From CAYMZB01 sp964394845 (GTDB lineage: Bacteria; Patescibacteriota; Microgenomatia; Daviesbacterales; UBA10151): a DNA stretch of 14,218 bases. The DNA lies in the NCBI GenBank assembly GCA_964394845.1, contig CAYMZB010000017.1:1-14218 (forward strand). Reading direction: 5' to 3'. Positions 7,474 through 13,809 of this stretch are shown here, piece by piece; within the stretch, counting starts at the first letter, position 1, and each line of letters starts with the position of its first letter. The notes beneath the pieces were generated by a model. The model ran no database searches. It saw only the letters and a program-made list of their open reading frames with translations, and was not told the origin of the DNA. The translations under genes and the position numbers were made by a program.

Positions 7474-8246
7474 CTAAGGTAAATGTTTGCATATTACAAT
7501 CTGATGGGACTAATTGTGATAAGGAGTTATTTTATGCTTTTAAAAAGTTTGGGGGAAGCCCGGAATTTGTCCATGTTAACGAGCTAAGAAGTAAACAAAA
7601 AAGCTTACAAAGCTTCCAAATTCTAGCATTGCCCGGCGGATTTTCTTATGGAGATGATATTGCATCGGGTAAGATTTTGGCAGTTGAGTTAGTAAGCTTT
7701 CTTAAAGAGGGGATGGAAAAGTTTAGAAAAAGAGGAGGAATAATTATTGGTATTTGTAATGGGTTTCAAACTCTTGTCAGAACCGGCCTTCTGCCTTTTG
7801 GAAATTTGGGGACAATGGGTGCAACCTTGGCCCCCAATGACAGCGGGCATTTTGAATGCAGGTGGGTAAAGGTAAAAACAGAAAAAAGTAAATGCGTATT
7901 TTTGAAAAATTATCCAACAGGTTATTTTTCTGTTAACCATGGGGAAGGGAAATTTTTTGCCAAGCAGGATGTTATCAAAAAGATCGAAGATGAAAGCTTG
8001 GTAGTTTTCCGTTATGTTGATCAAACAGGCCAACCAACACAAGATTATCCGGAAAATCCAAACGGTTCAATAAATGCAATTGCCGGGGTCGCTGATCCTT
8101 CCGGCAGGGTGTTAGGAATAATGCCCCATCCTGAAAAATTTGTGGATATTACTCAGTATCCAAACTGGCGCAGGGAGAAAATTACTAAGCCTCATGGAGT
8201 ATTTATTTTTGAAGATATGATAAATTATGTTAAAGGGGATAAATGA
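7470..8246 (+). CDS. purQ: FGAM synthase glutaminase subunit
   Basis: This class I glutamine amidotransferase (258 residues) supplies ammonia to PurSL. The nucleophile C96 sits in GICNGFQTL (94-102), and H220/E222 in MPHPEKF complete the catalytic triad. LPGGFSYGDDI (54-64), VNHGEGKF (155-162) and the APNDSGHFECRW region are typical of PurQ. I take the ATG at 7470, which forms an ATGA overlap with the purL stop and places the first strand (MTKVNVCILQSDGTN) at the protein start as in homologues. An upstream in-frame TTG at 7440 would add ten unsupported residues inside purL. The length is somewhat above that of Bacillus-type PurQ (about 227), as in longer members with the insert near 185-200. 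Confidence 0.95.
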   Translation: MTKVNVCILQSDGTNCDKELFYAFKKFGGSPEFVHVNELRSKQKSLQSFQILALPGGFSYGDDIASGKILAVELVSFLKEGMEKFRKRGGIIIGICNGFQTLVRTGLLPFGNLGTMGATLAPNDSGHFECRWVKVKTEKSKCVFLKNYPTGYFSVNHGEGKFFAKQDVIKKIEDESLVVFRYVDQTGQPTQDYPENPNGSINAIAGVADPSGRVLGIMPHPEKFVDITQYPNWRREKITKPHGVFIFEDMINYVKGDK

Positions 8247-9769
8247 TAATAGTTGTTGATTTTGGAGGACAAACTGCGCATCTTATATCAAGAAGAATTA
8301 GAGAGCTGGGAGTGGAGTGTAAAATTGTAACTTCGGAAGATTCTATCCAGAATGACAAAAAGGTTAATGGGATAATTCTTTCTGGAGGACCTGCATCGGT
8401 TTATGAAAAAGGTTCGCCGACAATTGACCCAAAAATTTTTGAGACAGGCATTCCAATTTTAGGGATCTGTTACGGACAGCAATTAATGTGTTATTTGTTA
8501 GGTGGACAGGTAAAGCTAGGAATAAAGAAAGAATTTGGACCAGCCTTACTAAAATTAAAAATTAAAGATCAAAGATCAAAATTATTGGAAGGATTGCCGG
8601 AGGAATTAACAGTGTGGATGAGTCATGGCGATGAAGTGGTTAAAATACCAGCAGGTTTTGAAACCATTGCTACAACAAAAACGATTCCTCATGCTGTGAT
8701 TTCTGATGAAAAAAGGAAAATTTATGGAATACAATTTCACCCTGAAGTAGTGCATACGGAGTTTGGGACAGAACTGTTGGAAAACTTTATAAGAATTTGT
8801 GGTTTAACTCCTAAAAAGAGAGAATTAGATGAAGAGTTTATAGATAATATTATTAAAGATATTAAGGATTCTTTGGGCAGGGAGAAAGCAATTTGCGCTC
8901 TTTCCGGGGGTGTGGATTCTTCTGTAGCTGCATTGCTTGTATATAAAGCAATTGGACAAAATTTAACTTCACTCTATATAGACTCAGGACTAATGAGAGA
9001 TGGTGAAACAGATACGCTTAGAGAAGTGTTTTCAAAACATTACAGCATGGGAATTAAGCTTATAGACGCAAGACGTCAATTCCTGGAGGCATTAAAAGGG
9101 GTTGTCGATCCGGAACAAAAAAGGAAAATAATAGGTAAAATTTTTATTGAAGTTTTTGAAAGTATAGCTAAAAAAAATGGAGCAAAATTTTTAGTGCAGG
9201 GGACAATTTATCCTGATGTGATAGAATCAGCCGGGTCAAAGCATGCAGCTAAAATAAAATCTCATCATAATGTTGGCGGGCTTCCTAAAGATATGAACTT
9301 AGTATTAGTCGAACCTTTAAGGAATTTTTATAAAGATGAAGTAAGAGCTATTGGGAAAATTTTGGGATTACCGGAAGAGATTACACAAAGACAACCTTTC
9401 CCTGGACCAGGGCTTGCCGTCAGGATTATTGGGGAAGTTACTGAGAAGAAATTAGAGATATTAAGGAAAGCTGAAAAAATAGTTGGTGAGGAAATGAAAA
9501 AAGCCAAATACGATAAAAAATTATGGCAATTTTTTGCAGTGTTTACCGGAATAAAAACAACAGGAGTGAGAGGAGATGAGAGAGCTTACGGGGAGACAAT
9601 TGCTATCAGGGCGCTGGAAGCCAAAGATGCCATGAGCGCTAATTTTGCAAGGCTGCCATATGAACTTTTAGATAAAATTTCAACCAGGATTGTAAATGAG
9701 GTTACTGAGGTAAACCGTATTGTTTATGACATCACCAACAAACCTCCGGCGACCATGGAATGGGAGTAG
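8243..9769 (+). CDS. guaA: GMP synthase (glutamine-hydrolysing)
   Basis: GuaA aminates XMP to GMP with ATP and glutamine. The 508 residues are normal for the two-domain bacterial enzyme. The N-terminal glutaminase has C76 in GICYGQQ and H166/E168 in QFHPEV. The ATP pyrophosphatase domain begins at ALSGGVDSSVAALL (219-232), and the dimerisation domain ends in the family's invariant-looking tail KPPATMEWE. The ATG overlaps the purQ stop (ATGA), with a GGGG-type Shine-Dalgarno at 8235-8238. It is the last purine gene of the operon. Its final 38 nt through the stop, and two bases beyond, are duplicated 587 bp downstream on the far side of a small two-gene module, so this 3' end looks like an integration site. 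A heptamer AAAGATC is tandemly repeated at 8564-8577 without breaking the frame. Confidence 0.96.
   Translation: MIIVVDFGGQTAHLISRRIRELGVECKIVTSEDSIQNDKKVNGIILSGGPASVYEKGSPTIDPKIFETGIPILGICYGQQLMCYLLGGQVKLGIKKEFGPALLKLKIKDQRSKLLEGLPEELTVWMSHGDEVVKIPAGFETIATTKTIPHAVISDEKRKIYGIQFHPEVVHTEFGTELLENFIRICGLTPKKRELDEEFIDNIIKDIKDSLGREKAICALSGGVDSSVAALLVYKAIGQNLTSLYIDSGLMRDGETDTLREVFSKHYSMGIKLIDARRQFLEALKGVVDPEQKRKIIGKIFIEVFESIAKKNGAKFLVQGTIYPDVIESAGSKHAAKIKSHHNVGGLPKDMNLVLVEPLRNFYKDEVRAIGKILGLPEEITQRQPFPGPGLAVRIIGEVTEKKLEILRKAEKIVGEEMKKAKYDKKLWQFFAVFTGIKTTGVRGDERAYGETIAIRALEAKDAMSANFARLPYELLDKISTRIVNEVTEVNRIVYDITNKPPATMEWE
8564..8577 (+). repeat. Tandem heptamer AAAGATC x2 inside guaA
   Basis: Two adjacent AAAGATC units, flanked by AATTAAA-like sequence, encode IKDQRSK in the glutaminase domain of GuaA just before GLPEELTVW. 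The stretch replaces family-variable residues without changing the overall spacing. It resembles short AT-rich repeats seen in many genomes, but one instance proves nothing. Confidence 0.5.
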
Positions 9770-9771
9770 GA
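9732..9771 (+). repeat. Direct repeat, left copy (functional guaA 3' end; attL-like)
   Basis: These 40 bp encode the end of GuaA (ITNKPPATMEWE, stop) plus two bases. They match 10319-10358 at 38 of 40 positions, including a perfect 27-bp run (9745-9771 = 10332-10358). The copy ends one base before the start codon of the next gene. A short attachment-type core at a conserved gene's 3' end, with the gene restored by the incoming copy, is the classic signature of tyrosine-recombinase integration. That origin is inferred. Confidence 0.85.
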
Positions 9772-10077
9772 ATGACTTTCAAAGAAGTTCAAAAACATAT
9801 AAGACAAAGAGATTACTTATTTTCTGACCATGCGGATGAGGAAAAAACAAAAGATAAATTAAATGTTGATGAGGTAGAAGAAGCAATACTATATGGCGAG
9901 GTGATTGAAGAGAGATTAAATGATCCAAGAGGAGAGAGCAGATTGGTTGCAGGAGTAAGCAAAAACGGTAAATTAATTCATGCAGTAGTTGGTTTACGAT
10001 TTGGAAAACCAGTAATTGTAACTGTTTATACTCCTTTTCAAGAAGAGTGGATTCATGGTAAAATTAGAAAGATATAA
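9772..10077 (+). CDS. DUF4258-family protein, putative toxin of a toxin-antitoxin pair
   Basis: This small (101-residue) protein fits the DUF4258 pattern: an N-terminal helix, FSDHADE around H20, NVDEVEEAILYGEVIEE (31-47), a strand GKLIHAVVG (66-74) and VIVTVYTPFQEEW (81-93). These proteins resemble RelE/MqsR-type ribonuclease toxins and are often found with a YgiT-type zinc-finger gene, as here, but the toxin role is inferred. I prefer the ATG at 9772 over the one at 9760. GGAG (9763-9766) lies 5 nt before it, family homology begins there, and it falls just past the guaA-derived repeat. Thus the ribosome-binding site is part of the guaA tail. The next gene follows after 5 nt. Transcription probably reads through from the purine operon, since no promoter is visible between them. 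Confidence 0.72.
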   Translation: MTFKEVQKHIRQRDYLFSDHADEEKTKDKLNVDEVEEAILYGEVIEERLNDPRGESRLVAGVSKNGKLIHAVVGLRFGKPVIVTVYTPFQEEWIHGKIRKI

Positions 10078-10082
10078 ACATT

Positions 10083-10316
10083 ATGAATAAATGCTATCTT
10101 TGCGGAGGAAAATTAAAAAAGAAAAATGTGAATATTGCCCGATATTGGGGTAAAGAACTTATTGCCCTAAATGATGTTCCCAGTCTTGTATGTATCAAAT
10201 GCGGTGAAAGATATTTTGAGGCTAAAGTCAGTGCAAAAATGGACGAGCGAATACAAAACACTCTTAAAAGAAAATCTTCAGTAGAAAAGATTGATGTACC
10301 CCTAGTACAATTCTAA
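10083..10316 (+). CDS. YgiT-type zinc-finger protein (MqsA N-domain-like), putative antitoxin
   Basis: This 77-residue protein has two CxxC pairs (C4/C7 and C37/C40) that would bind one zinc ion, followed by a basic helix and a C-terminal strand ending DVPLVQF, typical of stand-alone YgiT/MqsA N-terminal domains. It lacks the helix-turn-helix of full MqsA, so it should neutralise its partner by binding and is not expected to be a strong DNA-binding repressor by itself. The toxin-first order matches mqsRA. It begins 5 nt after the DUF4258 stop with no clear Shine-Dalgarno, so translational coupling is likely. It ends two bases before the right-hand guaA-tail repeat, so no extra cargo exists on this side. 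Confidence 0.75.
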   Translation: MNKCYLCGGKLKKKNVNIARYWGKELIALNDVPSLVCIKCGERYFEAKVSAKMDERIQNTLKRKSSVEKIDVPLVQF

Positions 10317-10318
10317 AC

Positions 10319-10358
10319 TCACCAACAGACTTCCGGCGACCATGGAATGGGAGTAGGA
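10319..10358 (+). repeat. Direct repeat, right copy (decayed guaA 3' end; attR-like)
   Basis: This copy of the guaA tail reads, in the former guaA frame, TNRLPATMEWE and a stop. Two substitutions (10328 A to G, 10331 C to T) change KP to RL relative to the live copy, as expected for an untranslated remnant free to drift. It lies between the zinc-finger gene and the convergent purA stop. The surrounding gap 10317-10376 holds little else: a 6-bp inverted repeat (CTTCCG 10330-10335, CGGAAG 10361-10366) with a 25-nt loop, too weak to call a terminator. Confidence 0.85.
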
Positions 10359-10376
10359 TTCGGAAGACTTCTTATA

Positions 10377-11645
10377 TTAAAGTTTTATATACTCTTCTCT
10401 TACAGGGCCAACAGAGACAATGGAGATTTTAATTCCTAAAAACTTCTCAATAAATTTTATATACTCCTGACAAGATTCTGGTAAAGCAGAAAATTTTCTA
10501 ATTTTTGAAATATCTTCAGTCCATCCAGCAAGAGTTTTATAAATCGGAGCAAGCTTATAAAGCTCCTCATATCCGCAGGATGAATACGGAATTGATTTTC
10601 CTTTAAATTTATAGCCTACACATACTTTGATAGTTTTTTGTCCTGACAAGATATCGATTTTGGTTATCGCAATTTTGGTGATTCCAGAAACAGCACAGGA
10701 AAACTTAACAGATTCTAAGTCTAACCACCCAACTCTTCGGGGTCTCCCGGTTGTGGTGCCATATTCTTTGCCTTTTTCTCTTATTTCATCCCCTAATTTA
10801 TCTGTAAGCTCAGATGGAAATGGACCAGATCCCACTTTGGAAGTATATGCTTTAACTACCCCGAGAACATCACCAATTTTTTGAGGGGGAATACCTGCTC
10901 CTGCATTTATTGAACCAGTTACCACATTTGAGGCAGTAGTATAAGGATAAGCAGAAAAATCCAAATCTAAAAGTATTGCTTGCGCTCCTTCCACCAAAAC
11001 ATTTTTATTGTTATTTACTGCATCAGTTAGTAATAGATAAGTATTAGTAACATAAGGCAATATTATTTCTCTCAATTTTTTAAATTTTTCTAATTCTTTT
11101 TTAATATTTATTTCTGGAGTACCAAAAGTTTTTAAAATTTTATTTTTGATTTTTGCTTGAAATGTAAATTTTTTAACAAATAGATCCCAGCGAACTAATT
11201 CATAAATTCTTATCCCGTTATAGCTTACCTTGTCTGCGTAAACCGGTCCGATACCTCTGCCTGTAGTACCCAATTTTTCTTTTCCCCTGGCATTTTCATA
11301 AGCTAAATCAAGTGATTTATGGTATGGTAAAATTATATGACATCGGTCCGAGATAAATAATTTGTTTGTTAAATTTACTCCGTCTTCCTCCAACTTTTTA
11401 ATTTCTGAAATTAAAACTTCCAGATCTAAAACAACGCCATTTGCAATAACTGCCTTTGTTTTTGGTTGCAGAATTCCAGAGGGGATTAAGTGAAATGCAT
11501 ATTTTTTACCATTAACTACAATTGTATGACCTGCATTGTTACCGCCGTTAAATCTTACTGCATAATCCGCATTTTTAGAGAGAAGATCAATAATTCTTCC
11601 CTTGCCTTCGTCGCCCCATTGTGTTCCCAGAATAACTGATACCAT
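10377..11645 (-). CDS. purA: Adenylosuccinate synthetase
   Basis: PurA converts IMP, aspartate and GTP to adenylosuccinate, the first step of the AMP branch. The 422 residues match the family length. The GTP/IMP-site motifs GTQWGDEGKG (7-16, catalytic D12) and NGGNNAGHT (33-41, catalytic H40) are clear, followed by GTTGRGIGP (126-134), VEGAQA (218-223) and GTTTGRPRRVGWLD (296-309). The residue after GDEGKG is R17 where lysine is common, a mild change. The gene runs against the purine operon and converges with the toxin-antitoxin module. Its start lies 62 bp from the divergent purP gene. No Shine-Dalgarno is seen upstream, and a TGCTACACT extended -10 about 12 nt before the ATG would again give a very short leader. 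Confidence 0.96.
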   Translation of the reverse strand: MVSVILGTQWGDEGKGRIIDLLSKNADYAVRFNGGNNAGHTIVVNGKKYAFHLIPSGILQPKTKAVIANGVVLDLEVLISEIKKLEEDGVNLTNKLFISDRCHIILPYHKSLDLAYENARGKEKLGTTGRGIGPVYADKVSYNGIRIYELVRWDLFVKKFTFQAKIKNKILKTFGTPEINIKKELEKFKKLREIILPYVTNTYLLLTDAVNNNKNVLVEGAQAILLDLDFSAYPYTTASNVVTGSINAGAGIPPQKIGDVLGVVKAYTSKVGSGPFPSELTDKLGDEIREKGKEYGTTTGRPRRVGWLDLESVKFSCAVSGITKIAITKIDILSGQKTIKVCVGYKFKGKSIPYSSCGYEELYKLAPIYKTLAGWTEDISKIRKFSALPESCQEYIKFIEKFLGIKISIVSVGPVREEYIKL

Positions 11646-11657
11646 ATAATAATGGAG

Positions 11658-11666
11658 AGTGTAGCA
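11658..11666 (-). promoter_or_regulatory. Possible extended -10 box of purA
   Basis: On the minus strand TGC-TACACT lies 12 nt upstream of the purA ATG. No good -35 is found at 17 bp. The predicted leader would be about 5 nt. The match is modest and could be chance. Confidence 0.3.
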
Positions 11667-11673
11667 TAAGTTT

Positions 11674-11702
11674 TTGACAATTGGTAGGCTTTTTAATATA
11701 AT
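11674..11702 (+). promoter_or_regulatory. Consensus promoter of the purP-purP-purH unit, leaderless architecture
   Basis: TTGACA (11674-11679), 17 bp, TATAAT (11697-11702) is a perfect sigma-70 consensus. AGGCT and the ATG at 11708 follow immediately, so the RNA should begin at about the start codon. From the -10 box onward 17 of 18 bases (TATAATAGGCTATGGGAA here) match the purF promoter. TAGGCT also occurs once more at 11685-11690 within the spacer. Confidence 0.85.
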
Positions 11703-11707
11703 AGGCT

Positions 11708-12724
11708 ATGGGAATAAAGAATTACACAATAGTAACTTTAGGTTCTCACTCTGCCCTGCAAATCCTCAAAGGGGCAAAAGATGAAGGTTTTAAAACAGCT
11801 GTAGTTTGTATCCCTGATCGTATTGCGCTTTATTCATCTTACAGAAATTTTATTGATGAAATCATAGAAATTAAATCCTGGAAAGATTTTCCAAGATTAG
11901 AAAATCAGTTAATAAAGAAAAATTCTATTATTATTCCTCATGGTTCATTTGTTGCTTATTTAGGCATGGACCAAAATAAAAATATGAAAACTCAATACTT
12001 TGGCAACAAGTCAGTTTTGGATTGGGAAGAGAATAGAAAAATGCAAAGAGAATGGATGGAAAAATCAGGAGTCAAAGTTCCCCACAGATTTAAAAAAGGA
12101 GACAAAATTGATAGGTCGGTGATTGTTAAATCATATGGGGCTGCCGGAGGGAAAGGTTATTTTGTTGCCAGAAATCAAAAAGAGTTAGATGAGAAACTGA
12201 AAACTTTTTCCGAGGAAAGATTTATTGTACAGGAATATGTAATTGGAGTGCCTGTATATTTTCACTTCTTTTATTCACCCCTAAGTCATAAAGTTGAGAT
12301 AATGAGCATTGATAAAAGATATGAAACGAATGTTGATTCATTAGGTAGGATCCCTGCAAAAAATCAAAAAGGTTTAAATATTGAACCATCGTTTGAAGTT
12401 GTTGCAAATATTCCTCTAGCTGTTAGAGAGTCCATGCTTGCAGAAGCTATTTCTATGGCTGAGCGAGTAGTGAAAACCTCGAAAGAATTAATACCTGCTA
12501 AAGGATTATTTGGACCGTTTTGTTTAGAAACTATTATTACCTCTTCTGAGGAAATTTATGTAATTGAAATCTCTGCAAGAATTGTGGCAGGGACTAATTG
12601 TTTTATTAATGGTTCGCCTTATACATATTTATTGTATGATGAGCCAATGTCAACCGGACGGAGAATTGCCAGGGAAATAAAAAATGCTGTAAAGTTGGGA
12701 AGACTAAAGGAGGTTTTAGATTAA
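11708..12724 (+). CDS. purP: PurP-family ATP-grasp enzyme, canonical copy: formate-dependent AICAR ligase (FAICAR synthetase)
   Basis: PurP makes FAICAR from AICAR, formate and ATP in archaea, replacing the folate-dependent transformylase half of PurH. This 338-residue copy keeps the family landmarks: TLGSHSALQILKGAKDEGF (10-28, H14), PHGSFVAYLGMD (77-88), YFGN (97-100), the ATP-grasp loop K141 followed by GAAGGKGYF (144-152), DKRYETNVDSLGRIPAKNQ (202-220), LFGPFCLE (267-274) and the metal-site EISARIVAGTN (287-297, E287 and N297). Around residue 165 it is some 17 residues shorter than the next gene's product, probably a trimmed loop. It opens a separate transcription unit and touches its paralogue by a TAATG overlap. 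Placement before purH supports the FAICAR role. Its exact PurP subgroup is not determined. Confidence 0.88.
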   Translation: MGIKNYTIVTLGSHSALQILKGAKDEGFKTAVVCIPDRIALYSSYRNFIDEIIEIKSWKDFPRLENQLIKKNSIIIPHGSFVAYLGMDQNKNMKTQYFGNKSVLDWEENRKMQREWMEKSGVKVPHRFKKGDKIDRSVIVKSYGAAGGKGYFVARNQKELDEKLKTFSEERFIVQEYVIGVPVYFHFFYSPLSHKVEIMSIDKRYETNVDSLGRIPAKNQKGLNIEPSFEVVANIPLAVRESMLAEAISMAERVVKTSKELIPAKGLFGPFCLETIITSSEEIYVIEISARIVAGTNCFINGSPYTYLLYDEPMSTGRRIAREIKNAVKLGRLKEVLD

Positions 12725-13809
12725 TGAAGAATTACACCATTGCGGTCTTAGGTAGTCATTCAGCGCTGGATGTTTGCAGAGGTGCTAAGGATTTAGGATT
12801 TAAAACTTTGGTTATTGTACAAAAAGGAAGAGATAAAACATATACAAAATATTTTAGATCACAGGATAAGTTGGGTTGTGTTGATGAAGTTTTAGAACTG
12901 GAAAAATTCTCTGATATCTTAAGCGAAGATGTGCAAGAAGAGCTATTAAAAAGAAATTCTATCTTTATTCCACACAGGTCTTTTGAAGTTTATATTAATG
13001 ACTATAATGCTATTGAAAAAAAGTTCAAAGTACCTATGTTCGGGAATAGATTTTTGCTTAAGACAGAAGAACGAGGATTAAAACCTAATCAGTATGATTT
13101 GTTAGATCAGGCTAATATCCGATATCCTAAACAGTTTGCTAATCCTGCTCAAATAGATCGTCTTTGTATTGTTAAAGTTTTAGAAAAAGAAAGGGGTTTT
13201 GAAAGAGCGTTTTTCTTTGCCGAGTCCTACGAGGAATATCAAATAGGAGTTACTCAGGGGTTGGGATTGGGAAAGTTTACTCAAGAGCAAATTAAGTTAG
13301 CAGTAATTGAAGAATTTATAGTGGGGGTTCAGGTGAATTTTAATTTCTTTTATTCGCCAATCAATAACAGGGTGGAGTTATTAGGAACCGATACCAGAAG
13401 ACAAACGAACATAGAGGGGTTAACTAAGCTGCCGTCTATCTATGAACAGGATGTAACAGCGAAGATTGGGATTAAATATGAAGAAGCAGGACATATTGCA
13501 GTGACAGTTTTGGAATCTTTGCTGGAAGATGCTTTTAATTTAGGAGAAAAATTTATCAACGCATCTCAAAAATTAATTCCGCCCGGGGTGATTGGACCAT
13601 TTGCACTGCAAACAGTTATCACTGCAGGTCCTCCTAGAAAAGAAATTATTGTTTTTGATGTTTCTCCCAGAATGCCCGGATCGCCGGGAATTTTTGCAAC
13701 CCCTTATAGCGGATATTTATATGGGAATCAGATCAGTATGGGAAAAAGAGTTGCTATGGAAATAAAAGAAGCGGTTGAGAAAGGAGAACTGGAAAAGATT
13801 TTAACATGA
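12724..13809 (+). CDS. purP: PurP-family paralogue with altered ATP-grasp site
   Basis: The 361-residue product is a paralogue of the preceding gene (both begin KNYTI..LGSHSAL, and both have FFYSP, LIP..G.(I/F)GPF and a C-terminal MG/TG-R-A-EIK block). It keeps H12 and VPMFGN (103-108) but diverges at three signature sites. PHGSF has become PHRSF (83-87). The glycine-rich loop after K151 reads VLEKERGFERAFFF. The E-x-S-A-R...G-T-N metal motif reads DVSPRMPGSPG (312-322), losing the asparagine. It may be a non-catalytic partner of the first copy or may act on a different substrate. Some archaea also encode two or more PurP proteins. A good Shine-Dalgarno, AAGGAGG (12707-12713), precedes it. 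The frame is intact and the stop overlaps purH as ATGA, so it does not look like a pseudogene. Confidence 0.82.
   Translation: MKNYTIAVLGSHSALDVCRGAKDLGFKTLVIVQKGRDKTYTKYFRSQDKLGCVDEVLELEKFSDILSEDVQEELLKRNSIFIPHRSFEVYINDYNAIEKKFKVPMFGNRFLLKTEERGLKPNQYDLLDQANIRYPKQFANPAQIDRLCIVKVLEKERGFERAFFFAESYEEYQIGVTQGLGLGKFTQEQIKLAVIEEFIVGVQVNFNFFYSPINNRVELLGTDTRRQTNIEGLTKLPSIYEQDVTAKIGIKYEEAGHIAVTVLESLLEDAFNLGEKFINASQKLIPPGVIGPFALQTVITAGPPRKEIIVFDVSPRMPGSPGIFATPYSGYLYGNQISMGKRVAMEIKEAVEKGELEKILT

Larger units (their letters stand above)
9732..10358 (+). mobile_element. Putative minimal integrative cassette carrying a toxin-antitoxin pair at the guaA 3' end
   Basis: The two-gene module is enclosed by 40-bp direct repeats derived from the 3' end of guaA, giving a repeat-plus-cargo unit of 587 bp. 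No integrase, transposase or terminal inverted repeats are present, so it would be either a non-autonomous cassette moved in trans or what is left of a larger island after internal deletion. Removing one unit leaves the guaA stop about 20 bp from the convergent purA stop, a plausible ancestral arrangement. The 3' end of guaA is a known integration site for genomic islands in other bacteria. A tandem duplication followed by divergence is a less likely alternative. Confidence 0.5.

Noticed and set aside
9760..9771. ATG at 9760 as start of the DUF4258 gene.
   Set aside because: It lies within guaA and the repeat, lacks a spaced Shine-Dalgarno, and adds MGVG with no family match. The ATG at 9772 has GGAG at 5 nt.
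10330..10366. Inverted repeat CTTCCG/CGGAAG as a bidirectional terminator between the module and purA.
   Set aside because: The stem is only 6 bp with a 25-nt loop and no adjoining T-run, and most of it is explained by the guaA-tail copy.
12724..13809. Second purP copy as a decaying pseudogene.
   Set aside because: The frame is full length and uninterrupted, has a strong Shine-Dalgarno and coupled junctions on both sides, and conserved blocks persist through to the C-terminus.
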